Positions 51,601 through 60,291 of a stretch of 64,000 nucleotides of DNA are shown piece after piece. The notes beneath the pieces were generated by a model that was not told the DNA's origin, searched no databases, and saw only the letters and a list, made by a program, of their open reading frames with translations. Position 1 is the first letter of the stretch, and the number at the start of each line of letters is the position of its first letter. A program made the translations under genes and the position numbers. Source of the stretch: Lutispora saccharofermentans (GTDB lineage: Bacteria > Bacillota > Clostridia > Lutisporales > Lutisporaceae). Location: positions 248,001 to 312,000 of the forward strand of contig NZ_JAJEKE010000003.1 of the NCBI RefSeq assembly GCF_024363565.1. The letters run 5' to 3'.

Positions 51601-52443
51601 AACAACAGTGCTGATAATGTAGACGAAGAATATTCATTCACTGGATCAGACATAAGACCTATAGATAATTATATTATAGGTGTTGAGTTTGTAAATGGAA
51701 TGGAGATAAAAGCTAAGTTATTTAAGGCTCTTGGAAGTTTGACAAGTGCTGATGTAACTTTAGAAAATGAAGATGAAGTAGATATTGAAGCAGGTGTAGC
51801 TCCTATTGCAGCTCCAGCAACTACTTCAGCTACAGTAACAATTACAACATCTGAACCATTAAGAAGTGATGAAACATATACATTGACAATTGACGGTATA
51901 TCGGGTTCATTTACTTTCGATGGTATTGTTGAAGATGATTTGACAGTTGATTATGATGATAATGAAACTACTACTCCTATAACTGATGATAACTATGTAT
52001 TCACATATTCCGATATGGTAAAAGATGACCATAAGGTATATGCTTCAGTTTACAATATAGATGGTAGTGGTCAACTTGAAGGAACAGCTTCAATAAGCCA
52101 GACAGTTGCTGGAACTGTTGATGAGCCAGCATGCGAAATAGCAGCTGTAGACGGTGGATTAGGCAGAGTTATATTAAGTGCATACGTAAGACATGATGTT
52201 GATGGCATAGTTCTGTATACTTATACAGACGCTGATTTAGAAGAAGTAATTGAAGCAGTTTTAGCAGCATATGAGGCTAGAGCAGAATTATTAGCTGATC
52301 CAACAAATGTTGAATTAATAGATGCTGAAGAAGAAGCTGAGGATGCGGCTGTTTCTGCTATACTAGGTTATGATGGAGTAAGCAGAACTCAGTTATTAGA
52401 ATTATTAGATGATCCTGAAGCTGAAGAGCCAGCTCTAAATTAG
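48607..52443 (+). CDS. Major S-layer-like protein
   Basis: A 1278-residue exported protein. Signal peptide MKKVLALVLAFAMMFSTITV to about residue 23. The next 200 residues contain divergent SLH-like segments (AEAKALATVGMLEGDGNGVT, TAAISLLKLKGLYNDALAF), then many Ig-like units with a VxVTFxxxV pattern (GNTTVKVTFDGDVNSAVENV, NVVVTFDEASRLDQATAFDP, KTIEVTFNEDIEKAGSYEIE). It ends in an acidic Glu/Ala-rich tail. Codons end in A or T more than in neighbouring genes, as is usual for a very abundant protein. The ribosome site AAGGAGGAGAAAAA is strong. Most likely it forms the paracrystalline surface layer. Confidence 0.9.
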   Translation: MKKVLALVLAFAMMFSTITVAFAEPEVSAEAKALATVGMLEGDGNGVTAEYTAKEMTRFTAAISLLKLKGLYNDALAFKADANFADVDAVKWEEGKNILAYLKANPGLGFGGNEKGEFNPNGNINEQSYYKVLLETLGYKQTTAEVAGDFAWEEVLTFAESIGLKPAKAEKFTVDELAKATVAALKTNVKEGKALINVLVESGKVDKAKAVAAELMPDAPAVAVESAKAMGNTTVKVTFDGDVNSAVENVELYAVEGLEVKSAAVYGKDSVLLETDAQTSGKLYTLVVGEVKVNFTGIAKVSGAPELKTAKGADTGLVDLTFDKVLDASALDVANYSIAGATVESAEFDSAMKVVTLNVTGLTARKSYTVKVTNIESVDGGVLKSGSKPFVAVSDTVAPKMSKIVADTYTRFKIEFNEYVTKESVEDVANYTVKSGSTELEVLKVEDITTDDDDYTIAEVTTAPQKAIRYEVSANNLVDDSVLANKMTKASKLSFTGKNQDKTLPKFKSYEYVSRNNVVVTFDEASRLDQATAFDPNNYTFNEDVAVEKVEQLPGTKADFKSVLLTVSEISLNKSYKLTVEGVEDEYGNVMKKATPGAKRVSADNLAVASVTSVKAISSTKVEIKFSKYLNADTAKALGNYTVNNDIGNPSAVKYEADKNKVTLTLAEMVAGKTYKVTLNNVQDIAGNNVKAVDVKFVGYTSENDIDAPTIEYVEALNKNVVRIEFDETISNPTSATLVIKEFKGFDSDGNAITGTTAKTLNAKIGYESDTIVEFSGVTFTDEKEYVITSLDAKDKAGNAYKAALDSDAITFYATTADVEAPELLSVTQVSAKKFELTFSEKVQKVGAFDGLTSGVDADDETIGYLTSTRILEYGKEYEDSIGDAFKNYHGTKIANWEDDGKKTIIVVDLDDQEAPYIENVEAIDRKTIEVTFNEDIEKAGSYEIEYYNDKDKEVTISPTSMKSSIDDNVVTLTLNTATLESKYTYTLRVTKSAYDVANNSADNVDEEYSFTGSDIRPIDNYIIGVEFVNGMEIKAKLFKALGSLTSADVTLENEDEVDIEAGVAPIAAPATTSATVTITTSEPLRSDETYTLTIDGISGSFTFDGIVEDDLTVDYDDNETTTPITDDNYVFTYSDMVKDDHKVYASVYNIDGSGQLEGTASISQTVAGTVDEPACEIAAVDGGLGRVILSAYVRHDVDGIVLYTYTDADLEEVIEAVLAAYEARAELLADPTNVELIDAEEEAEDAAVSAILGYDGVSRTQLLELLDDPEAEEPALN

Positions 52444-52452
52444 TTTAAAAAA

Positions 52453-52499
52453 AGGGGCTGTCGCACTAGCGGTTAAAAACCGCTAGTGAACTACCCCCT
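52453..52499 (+). terminator. Terminator-like hairpin after the S-layer gene
   Basis: CACTAGCGGTT pairs perfectly with AACCGCTAGTG; outside this, AGGGG and CCCCT can pair across an internal loop. No T run follows, so termination may be weak or the structure may have been altered when the IS landed. Confidence 0.5.
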
Positions 52500-52658
52500 A
52501 TCAAGTAGACAGGACAAAAATAAAAACAATTGAACTGGATTTCGCCAAAAACGGAATCCAGTTTTTTTATGCGTATCCGTCAAATATAACCCACATGGGC
52601 AACAACATAGTGATATGAGATAATGCACCAAAGAATAAAATAGGAGGTGCATTTTTCA

Positions 52659-52973
52659 TTGAACTATAAGGAAAACAGAGAGCTATGGGTGACAAGAGTG
52701 GCTTCATTCCGTGAGAGCGGTATGAACCAGTCTCAATGGTGCAAGGCAAACGAAATAAAATTGTCTGCGCTTGGGTACTGGCTAAGGAAACTAAATTCCA
52801 GGGATGATTCTGGTGCAGAAGCTGGAATCTTTGAATTTGCGAGTCTTAATGTTCCCGATACATGCTCTGCAAAAAGCATAATCTTGGAATTTGGGGCAGT
52901 TAAAATTCACCTAAACACAGATTTTGACGAGAAGTTACTCTTAAAGACTATCAGAACATTACAGCAGCTATGA
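52659..52973 (+). CDS. tnpA: IS66 accessory protein TnpA
   Basis: A 104-residue protein with a helix-turn-helix (ESGMNQSQWCKANEIKLSAL, YWLRKL), the IS66 TnpA pattern. The start is TTG, nine bases after AGGAGGTG; the GTG inside that site is rejected. It overlaps tnpB by the sequence ATGA. Confidence 0.9.
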   Translation: MNYKENRELWVTRVASFRESGMNQSQWCKANEIKLSALGYWLRKLNSRDDSGAEAGIFEFASLNVPDTCSAKSIILEFGAVKIHLNTDFDEKLLLKTIRTLQQL

Positions 52974-53326
52974 TAAACCAACTTCATATTGAAAAAGTCC
53001 ATCTTGCATTAGGTCCCACTGATCTTCGCAAGTCTGTGGAAGGGCTTGCACTCATTGTCCAGCACATCCTGAAGATGGATCCCTTTTCAACCCACTTCTT
53101 TGCATTTTGTAACAGACGCCAAGACAAGATAAAGATATTGGTATGGGATAATAATGGTTTCTGGCTGCATTACAAACGTCTTGAGAAAGGGCATTTCAAA
53201 TGGCCCTCAAAGGAAAAATGTCTATCGTTATCGCTTTCTGAAAGAGAATTCCGCTGGTTGCTGGATGGAATGAGCATAAATCAGGACTCAGCACACAAGC
53301 CGGCATTGGAGCGGGTTTTAATCTGA
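52970..53326 (+). CDS. tnpB: IS66 accessory protein TnpB
   Basis: A 118-residue protein with the classic TnpB blocks: GPTDLRKSVEGLALIVQHIL, FAFCNRRQDKIKILVWDNNG and FWLHYKRLEKGHFKWP. It is translationally coupled to tnpA by the ATGA overlap and needed with TnpC for transposition. Confidence 0.95.
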   Translation: MINQLHIEKVHLALGPTDLRKSVEGLALIVQHILKMDPFSTHFFAFCNRRQDKIKILVWDNNGFWLHYKRLEKGHFKWPSKEKCLSLSLSEREFRWLLDGMSINQDSAHKPALERVLI

Positions 53327-53401
53327 AAAAAGTTTTAAAAAGCCTTCAATTTCAATGGATTGGGGCTTTTTTTGTATCCGTTTTTATGGTATAATAATAT
53401 C

Positions 53402-54994
53402 ATGAGTGAAATGATTGAAAGCAAGGATTTACAACAAAATAGCGCGTCTTTTGAAGAACTGAAAAACAAGTATGCCATGCTTCAGCATGAAAATGAAATT
53501 CTGACGGCAAAACTGAAATGGTATGAGGAACAATACAAACTCAACCAGGCAAAACGTTTCGGTAAATCAAGCGACACTGTACCCACAGAACAGATTTCCT
53601 TCTTAAACGAGGCTGAAATAGCTCAAAGACCGGAAGCTGAAGAGCCGGAGCTTGAGAAAATAGTTTATGAAAGAAAGAAGAGAAAGAGAGGAACCAACAA
53701 GGATTCCTTTGCGGATCTTCCTGTTGAGCGGATAGAATATGACCTGCCTATTGATGAGCAAATCTGTCCTGTTTGCAATGGGACGATGCACTCTATGTCT
53801 GAGGAAGTCAGAAGAGAGCTTAAGGTGATACCAGCACAGGTGAGCATTGTTGAGCATGTCAGAAAAATATATACTTGCAGAGCTTGCGAAAAGGCCGAGG
53901 AAAAGGCACCGATTATTACAGCACCTATGCCGGCGCCGGTAATATCCGGCAGCTTTTTGTCACCAAGCCTGCTTGCTTTTATCATGCATCAGAAATATGT
54001 TGCCGCACTGCCATTGCACAGGCAGGAGCAAATATTTAAAGAATATGGCATTGATATATCAAGACAGAACATGGCCAACTGGATCATAAAGGGCGCAGAA
54101 CTGTGGTTAGAGCCTTTATACGATAGAATGCATCAATATCTGCTTAAAGAGACATTCCTGCATGTAGATGAGAGTCCCATGCGGGTATTGACAAAGGATG
54201 GGAAGCCTACCGACAGCAAAGCGTATATGTGGCTTTATGCAACTGGCCGATATGGGAGGAAGATGGCACTCTACGAATATCAGCCATCCAGATCGGGCAA
54301 GCATGCCAAGCGCTTTCTTGAAGGATACTCCGGGCTACTTCAAAGTGATGACTATAGTGGATATAACTCCGTTGAAAATGTCATCCGTGTAGGTTGCTTT
54401 GCCCATGCTCGAAGGTATTATACGGATGCGCTGAAAGCGATTCCGAAGGGGGTTTCCATTGAATCCACCTATGCACATCAGGCGCTTGAATTTTTTAAGA
54501 AATTATTCACCCTTGAAAGTCAGTGGAACGAACTGAGTGCAGAAAAGAGATATGAAAACAGACTGAAGGAAAGCAAGCCTATACTCGAGGCTTATTTGTC
54601 ATGGCTTCAGGAAGCTGAGCCAAAGGTAGTTAAGAAGAGCAAGCTGGGACAGGCTATTGCATATAGCTTATCAAATTGGGAGTTATTAACAAACTACTTA
54701 AAGGATGGGCAATGTGAACTTAGTAATAATCGTGCAGAGAGGGCAATAAAACCCTTCGTTATTGGAAGAAAAAACTTTCTCTTTGCAAAATCGCCTCACG
54801 GAGCAAAGGCCAGCGCTATTGCTTACAGTATTGCAGAGAGCGCAAAACTGAATGGACTGAATACATTCTATTACATGAAATATCTATTCGAACAGCTCCC
54901 CAATACCAGGCTTGACCGTCCAGAGGCCCTAGATCATTTGCTGCCATGGTCAGAAGAAATACCTGCAGAGTGTAAATTGCAAAAGAAATTATAA
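53402..54994 (+). CDS. tnpC: IS66 transposase TnpC
   Basis: A 530-residue transposase. An N-terminal coiled coil (FEELKNKYAMLQHENEIL), a zinc-ribbon with CPVCNG and CRACEK, and a DDE core: HVDESPMRVLTKDG, LLQSDDYSGYNSV and LSNNRAERAIKPFVIGRKN. The ATG at 53402 lacks a ribosome site, though a TATAAT lies at 53391-53396; an earlier start in the same frame is possible. It appears complete. Confidence 0.93.
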   Translation: MSEMIESKDLQQNSASFEELKNKYAMLQHENEILTAKLKWYEEQYKLNQAKRFGKSSDTVPTEQISFLNEAEIAQRPEAEEPELEKIVYERKKRKRGTNKDSFADLPVERIEYDLPIDEQICPVCNGTMHSMSEEVRRELKVIPAQVSIVEHVRKIYTCRACEKAEEKAPIITAPMPAPVISGSFLSPSLLAFIMHQKYVAALPLHRQEQIFKEYGIDISRQNMANWIIKGAELWLEPLYDRMHQYLLKETFLHVDESPMRVLTKDGKPTDSKAYMWLYATGRYGRKMALYEYQPSRSGKHAKRFLEGYSGLLQSDDYSGYNSVENVIRVGCFAHARRYYTDALKAIPKGVSIESTYAHQALEFFKKLFTLESQWNELSAEKRYENRLKESKPILEAYLSWLQEAEPKVVKKSKLGQAIAYSLSNWELLTNYLKDGQCELSNNRAERAIKPFVIGRKNFLFAKSPHGAKASAIAYSIAESAKLNGLNTFYYMKYLFEQLPNTRLDRPEALDHLLPWSEEIPAECKLQKKL

Positions 54995-55002
54995 AAATGT
55001 CA

Positions 55003-55047
55003 AAGTCCCACTTACGACAATTATCTCATAGATGGGACTTCTTTTTG
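55003..55047 (+). terminator. Terminator after tnpC
   Basis: AAGTCCCA pairs with TGGGACTT, followed by CTTTTTG. Confidence 0.8.
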
Positions 55048-55076
55048 TATGTGTGCTGCTTTTGACGCTTACTAAC

Positions 55077-55106
55077 AAATGGGAACATTTCATATGTTCC
55101 CATTTG
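55077..55106. terminator. Palindromic hairpin
   Basis: AAATGGGAACAT and ATGTTCCCATTT form a perfect palindrome with T-rich flanks on the right. It lies just outside the proposed IS end. Confidence 0.6.
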
Positions 55107-55174
55107 TGCTTATTTTTGAAATCATTACCGCCGTAAAAAACCTTGACAGATAAAGCAATTCCTTCTTTAATCAA

Positions 55175-55203
55175 TTGCAAAACTACACTAAATGTTATAT
55201 TAT
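55175..55203 (+). promoter_or_regulatory. Promoter of the polysaccharide locus
   Basis: TTGCAA, a 17-base spacer and TATTAT, 38 bp before the first gene. Confidence 0.65.
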
Positions 55204-55240
55204 AGTTATTGTAGAATAAACTAGAACAGGAGTGCACTTG

Positions 55241-57703
55241 ATGGCAAAAAAATCATTAGTGTCAAAGAAAAAAACGTTTTTAATTGAAGACAAATATATA
55301 AAATACATACTATTAGCACTTATATCGGTTTTTATGATAATAATCCCATTTTATCGAGGCCTATTTTTTAGAGAAAATTATATGCCTGCTATTGCTTTTA
55401 TAAGCTTATTATATTTTGCTTATTTGGTGTACAAGCTTTTACATAAAGATTATAAGATTATTGATACATATCTTGATTTAGCAGTGCTAGCTATTCCAAT
55501 ATGTTATTTTATATCTTTTTTATTTGGTGTTAATGCAAAGGATGGACTGGATGCAGTACTTATATATGCCAGTTATTTTATGATATATAGGATAGCGTCG
55601 GAAATAACAAAGAATGATGAAAAGAAAAAGAATATTTTGCTAAACCTTATTATCGCTAGTACTTTTATCACTGCTTTTACTTCTGTACTTGCATTATCTG
55701 ATTTTATAACACCAAACGGGGTTATTGTAGATAGCAGATTATTTGGATTATATCAATATACCAATACTACCGCATCTGTATTTGCTATTGGAATAATTCT
55801 TACAATAGGCATGCTTATTAATACTACTGATATAAAATATAAATTAGCATATCAAATAGTATTAACAACTTTAATAAGTAATTTTGCATTTATTCTATCC
55901 CGTGGTGCTTTTGTTATTCTTGCAGGAATTCTATTACTAAATTTTATTCTAATAAAAACAAAGTTTAAATTAAGATTTGTTGTAAACTTTTTCATATCTC
56001 TATTATCCAATTTATTCCTAGTTTATAAATATTTTACTAACGGCCAGGCAGAGTTTGAACATATATTAGCAAATTATGTATTAAGTCTGGTAATATGTAT
56101 TGGTCTTACAGTATTATTTCATATTTTGAGCAAAAATCTTTTTAAAAGTATAAATGAAAAAGCAATAAATATAGTTCTTATTGGAGTTATTATAGTCCTT
56201 ATTATAGTTATAATTTTTTTGCTAAGTGTTAAAGAGCCAATTGAGTATAGAATAGAACACAGGAGTGATGAAGAGCAATCTTGGAAGTATGAAAGCTTTT
56301 ATATTAATGATGTTGAAGCTTATACGGATTATACTATTGACTTTGATGTAAAATCTTCTCTTAAGAATCCAAATAGCTATGGGCTGACAATAAGAAGTTA
56401 TAATCTAAAAGAAGAGTTTAAAGATATTTTCAATGAGTTTAAGTCAGTCGGACAAAATTTTGAACATAAATCAATAGATTTTACTACCTTAGAAGATACA
56501 GATAAAATACAAGTGATCTTATACAATTACGAAACAAATACTTATACAATATATAAAAATATAATGCTTAAAAATTCTTATGGTGAAATTGTAAAAAAAC
56601 AAGACCGTTATAAGTATATACCTGATTTTATAGCTAACAGATTATCAGATATTAATTTAGAAACCCAGAGCGCTTCGTATAGGATAACTTTTGCTAAAGA
56701 TGGCATGGAAATAATTAAAGGTAATGTTTTAATAGGAGCTGGTGGCGGTGGCTGGAAGAATCTTTATCATCGATATCAATCAATGCCTTATGATTCAACG
56801 GAAACTCATAATTTCTTCATTCAATATACAATAGAAGTAGGGTTAGTAGGGCTTCTTGCTTTAGTTGCTTTAATAATTCAGCTTTTTATAGGCTTTGCAA
56901 AGAATATTAGGAGAAAGTCCAATTACTTATATGTATATTTAGCTGTTCTATTGGTATTCTTACATTCGACTATAGATTTCAACCTGTCACTTGTTGCTGT
57001 GTCATATATATTGTGGTTGCTTATAGGAATTATAAACACAGATAGTAATATAAAACAAATAACCTTATTGCAAAATAAATGGCTACATATGATTCCGGTT
57101 GCTTTTTCTATAGTTATATTGGTTTCTTCCTCGTCTATAGCCTATGCAATTAGGTTAGGAAATAAAGCAGCAATAATTAGAAACTCAGACTTAGATAGAT
57201 CTATACGGCTTTATGAAAATGCAATGAAATATGATAGATTCAATAGTGATTACAGGGCAGATTATGCCCAGATTATGAACAATAAGTTTAAAGAAACGAG
57301 AGATACCAAGTATTACAATAGTATGCTGAAACAGATTGCTAATATCAAGAAGTATGAACCATATAATTATAAATATATGCCTGTATTGGTAAATCTGCTA
57401 ATTTCAAATGGAATGCTTGATGAAGCTGTGGCTATGGCAGATGATAAACTAAAAAATGAACCTATGGTTGGTCAATCTTATGCGATAAATATAGATTTGA
57501 ACTATGAAATAGCAAAATACTTTTTTGAGAATGGCCAACATGAAAAAGCCATACCGTATCTTAAAAATATGATAAAGGTTAAGGAACAATATGATAAAAG
57601 AAACAGTAAAGTTATAAAACCTATAGCTCTTCCCGAAGGCTTTGATATGAAAACAGATTTAGCACTTAATTGGATAGAACAGGCAAATAAAATAAAAAAA
57701 TAA
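55241..57703 (+). CDS. O-antigen ligase/polymerase family membrane protein with TPR tail
   Basis: An 820-residue protein with about 12 membrane helices. The Wzy_C/WaaL region contains ISNFAFILSRGAFVILAGIL and, after a large external loop, LIGAGGGGWKNLYHRYQSMP plus ETHNFFIQYTIEVGLVGLLA. The last 170 residues are helical and TPR-like (SIRLYENAMKYDRFNSDYRA). Such proteins join or polymerise surface polysaccharide on the outer face. The ATG at 55241 is chosen over a GTG in AGGAGTG. AT-rich codons set this locus apart from the genes upstream. Confidence 0.85.
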   Translation: MAKKSLVSKKKTFLIEDKYIKYILLALISVFMIIIPFYRGLFFRENYMPAIAFISLLYFAYLVYKLLHKDYKIIDTYLDLAVLAIPICYFISFLFGVNAKDGLDAVLIYASYFMIYRIASEITKNDEKKKNILLNLIIASTFITAFTSVLALSDFITPNGVIVDSRLFGLYQYTNTTASVFAIGIILTIGMLINTTDIKYKLAYQIVLTTLISNFAFILSRGAFVILAGILLLNFILIKTKFKLRFVVNFFISLLSNLFLVYKYFTNGQAEFEHILANYVLSLVICIGLTVLFHILSKNLFKSINEKAINIVLIGVIIVLIIVIIFLLSVKEPIEYRIEHRSDEEQSWKYESFYINDVEAYTDYTIDFDVKSSLKNPNSYGLTIRSYNLKEEFKDIFNEFKSVGQNFEHKSIDFTTLEDTDKIQVILYNYETNTYTIYKNIMLKNSYGEIVKKQDRYKYIPDFIANRLSDINLETQSASYRITFAKDGMEIIKGNVLIGAGGGGWKNLYHRYQSMPYDSTETHNFFIQYTIEVGLVGLLALVALIIQLFIGFAKNIRRKSNYLYVYLAVLLVFLHSTIDFNLSLVAVSYILWLLIGIINTDSNIKQITLLQNKWLHMIPVAFSIVILVSSSSIAYAIRLGNKAAIIRNSDLDRSIRLYENAMKYDRFNSDYRADYAQIMNNKFKETRDTKYYNSMLKQIANIKKYEPYNYKYMPVLVNLLISNGMLDEAVAMADDKLKNEPMVGQSYAINIDLNYEIAKYFFENGQHEKAIPYLKNMIKVKEQYDKRNSKVIKPIALPEGFDMKTDLALNWIEQANKIKK

Positions 57704-57746
57704 AAAATAAAGTTAGGTTTTGGAGTCTTTAATTATATACAGATTT

Positions 57747-57784
57747 GGCGAGCTTTGTATAATAATTATAGGCTCGCCTTTTTT
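57747..57784 (+). terminator. Terminator or attenuator overlapping a ribosome site
   Basis: GGCGAGC pairs with GCTCGCC, followed by TTTTTTGGAGG, where the T run merges with the next gene's ribosome site. It may reduce flow into the next gene. Confidence 0.75.
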
Positions 57785-57794
57785 GGAGGTAATC

Positions 57795-59657
57795 ATGAAA
57801 GCTTTTACCCGTAAGTTATTTTTGTTAATTATTGATATTATAATTGTTAATTTTGCGATACTATTAGCATTATATTTTAGATTCGATGGTATTATAGAAC
57901 ATCGTTTTATGATAGCTTATTTAAAAACTGCAATAAGTCTTACAGTAATTAAAATTTCAATTTATATGATTATGGGATTATATAATAGCTTATGGAGCTA
58001 TGCAGGAATAGATGAACTCATACAAATCTTTTATGCCACCTGCCTGGATAGCATTTTCTCCTTTGGATTTGGTATTATAAGTGGGAATAGATTGCCGCGA
58101 ACTGTATATTTCATGGGGTGGATATTGACATTCTTATTCTTATCAGGTTTCAGATTTAGCTATAGGATACTAAGAAGAATAAGAAATAAAAGCTTTAAAA
58201 CGGTTAAAGGCGGCAATAGAATCCTCATTATAGGAGCCGGAGAAGCAGGTTCATTGTTAATAAAGGAGTTGAAGAAAAATGAAGAACCTGATTTTGTCAT
58301 TGTTGGAGTTATAGATGACAATAGCAGGAAACATAACGCTACCATAAATGGCGTTCCGGTTTTAGGTGATCGATCTATCATAATAGATACTGTAAAGAGA
58401 GAGAGGATAGACGAAATAATATTTGCTATACCTTCAGCTGCTAAAAATGACATGAGAGAAATATTTCAAATATGCAAAGAGACTGATTGCAAACTAAGAA
58501 CACTACCTAATCTTTATCAAATTGTCGATGGAACAATTAATATTAATCAGATAAGAGATGTTCAAATAGAAGATTTACTGGGAAGAGATCAGATAAGTTT
58601 AGAGATGCAAGGGATATCCGGCTTTTTGAGGGATCAAACTGTACTGATAACAGGCGGAGGAGGCTCTATAGGATCAGAACTATGCAGGCAGATTTCAAAG
58701 TTCTCTCCGAAGAAAATACTTATTCTTGATATTTATGAAAATAATGCTTACGAGCTATATAACGAAATAAAATATACATATGAAAGTGATGTTGAGCTTG
58801 AGGTAATAATTGCTTCTGTAAGGGACAAGCATAAAATTGAAGAAGTTTTTGAAAAATATAGGCCTACAGTTGTCTTTCATGCTGCCGCCCACAAGCATGT
58901 TCCCTTGATGGAGCAAAGCCCCGAAGAAGCTATAAAGAATAATGTAATAGGTACTTTAAATGTTGCTCAGGCGGCAGATCAATATAAAACAGAAAAGTTT
59001 GTACTTATATCGACGGATAAGGCGGTCAATCCCACAAATGTGATGGGTGCATCCAAACGATTAGCAGAAATGATTGTTCAATCCATTCAAAAAATAAGTA
59101 GAACTGAATATGCAGTAGTGCGTTTTGGCAATGTGCTTGGTAGTAATGGAAGCGTAATACCTTTGTTTAAAAAGCAGATAGCTCACGGAGGGCCAGTGAC
59201 AGTAACTGATCCTGATGTAACAAGATATTTTATGACCATACCCGAAGCAGTTCAGTTAGTTATACAAGCCGGCTCAATGGCAAAGGGAGGAGAAATTTTC
59301 ATACTGGACATGGGAGAACCGGTAAGAATATATGATTTAGCTTGCGATCTAATAAGACTTTCTGGCTTTGAGCCTGAAGTAGATATTAAGATTGAGTACA
59401 TAGGGTTAAGGCCAGGAGAAAAGCTATTTGAAGAGCTATTAATGGATGAAGAGGGAATTGAGAGTACCTTGCATCCACAGATATTTATTGGAAAAGCTTT
59501 TGATATTGACTATTACAAACTTCTAGAGGATATTGATAAACTTAAGGAGAACTTAAATTCTCCGGACAGACTTATTTCCCAGCTTATGCTGATTGTCCCC
59601 ACCTTTAGTAACGATAATATAGAAGCTGCTGCAACGAAGGATAATAGGACTCATTAG
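57795..59657 (+). CDS. Membrane nucleotide-sugar dehydratase (WbpM/FlaA1/CapD-like)
   Basis: A 620-residue protein. Four membrane helices lie in the first 125 residues, then a CoA-binding-like Rossmann unit (ILIIGAGEAGSLLIKELKKN), and a second one with ITGGGGSIGSELCRQISKFS and ISTDKAVNPTNVMGASKR, the Met variant of the catalytic triad of 4,6-dehydratases such as WbpM. Such enzymes convert UDP-GlcNAc to the 4-keto-6-deoxy sugar. GGAGGTAATC precedes ATG; the frame continues upstream without a site. Confidence 0.9.
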   Translation: MKAFTRKLFLLIIDIIIVNFAILLALYFRFDGIIEHRFMIAYLKTAISLTVIKISIYMIMGLYNSLWSYAGIDELIQIFYATCLDSIFSFGFGIISGNRLPRTVYFMGWILTFLFLSGFRFSYRILRRIRNKSFKTVKGGNRILIIGAGEAGSLLIKELKKNEEPDFVIVGVIDDNSRKHNATINGVPVLGDRSIIIDTVKRERIDEIIFAIPSAAKNDMREIFQICKETDCKLRTLPNLYQIVDGTININQIRDVQIEDLLGRDQISLEMQGISGFLRDQTVLITGGGGSIGSELCRQISKFSPKKILILDIYENNAYELYNEIKYTYESDVELEVIIASVRDKHKIEEVFEKYRPTVVFHAAAHKHVPLMEQSPEEAIKNNVIGTLNVAQAADQYKTEKFVLISTDKAVNPTNVMGASKRLAEMIVQSIQKISRTEYAVVRFGNVLGSNGSVIPLFKKQIAHGGPVTVTDPDVTRYFMTIPEAVQLVIQAGSMAKGGEIFILDMGEPVRIYDLACDLIRLSGFEPEVDIKIEYIGLRPGEKLFEELLMDEEGIESTLHPQIFIGKAFDIDYYKLLEDIDKLKENLNSPDRLISQLMLIVPTFSNDNIEAAATKDNRTH

Positions 59658-59684
59658 AATAATGATATATTTTTTTAGCGTTTG

Positions 59685-59713
59685 TTGACAAATATTCTGA
59701 TTATATATATTAT
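59685..59713 (+). promoter_or_regulatory. Promoter of the winged-helix regulator gene
   Basis: TTGACA, a 17-base spacer and TATTAT. Confidence 0.8.
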
Positions 59714-59751
59714 AGGATTAGGTGTTCAAAACATGAACGAGGGGATAAAAT

Positions 59752-60258
59752 ATGGATAGAGAATTTATAATACTTGAGAGCATTCACGAGAATTATAATA
59801 TTACCCAAAGACAGCTTTCAAAGCTCACAGGGCTATCATTAGGCAGTGTAAATATTTTATTATCGAAGATGGTCAGAGAAGGCTTAATTAAGATTGAGAA
59901 GATACCGGCTAACCGTATAGTTTATATGTTAACTCCGAAGGGCATGCTTGAAAAGGTTAACAAGACTTATAATTATATAAAAATTCATTATAACTATATA
60001 AACAAAACGAAAGAAAGTATAAAATCTTATTTGCTTTCTTTATCAAAAAAAGTAGGGCAAGTGACTGTCTTGATGGAAAACGATGAGTTAAGTGAGATAA
60101 CCAGAACAGCCATACAGGAATTAGGAGCCGGAGATATATCATGTGTCAACAAAATAGATGATTACACACATTGTTATGTTGTGGTACTTAACGAGAGTCG
60201 ATATTTGGAACTTCTAGAAAAAGGCTGCAGAGTTCAAAACTTGCTTCAGGTACTGTAG
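59752..60258 (+). CDS. Winged-helix transcriptional regulator (MarR-like)
   Basis: A 168-residue protein. Residues 1-70 form a winged helix (NITQRQLSKLTGLSLGSVNI, LLSKMVREGLIKIEKIPANR), like regulators found in exopolysaccharide clusters. The C-terminal half is an alpha-beta domain of unclear type (GQVTVLMENDELSEITRTAI). It has its own promoter and leads the aminotransferase-dehydrogenase genes, so it may control them. Confidence 0.85.
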   Translation: MDREFIILESIHENYNITQRQLSKLTGLSLGSVNILLSKMVREGLIKIEKIPANRIVYMLTPKGMLEKVNKTYNYIKIHYNYINKTKESIKSYLLSLSKKVGQVTVLMENDELSEITRTAIQELGAGDISCVNKIDDYTHCYVVVLNESRYLELLEKGCRVQNLLQVL

Positions 60259-60291
60259 CTTTAGTTCATATTATATAAGGGGGCGATTGTT

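Larger units (their letters stand above)
52500..55072 (+). mobile_element. IS66 family insertion sequence
   Basis: Three genes tnpA, tnpB and tnpC in order define IS66. The right end may be at 55072, where the outward reading is GTAAGCGTCAAAAGC, like known IS66 ends. No matching inverted repeat was found on the left, so the left boundary (somewhere in 52490-52650) is uncertain and no target duplication could be shown. All three genes look intact. Confidence 0.75.

Noticed and set aside
52444..52658. Left inverted repeat and target duplication of the IS66 element
   Set aside because: No sequence matching the proposed right end GTAAGCGTCAAAAGC occurs here, so boundaries cannot be confirmed.
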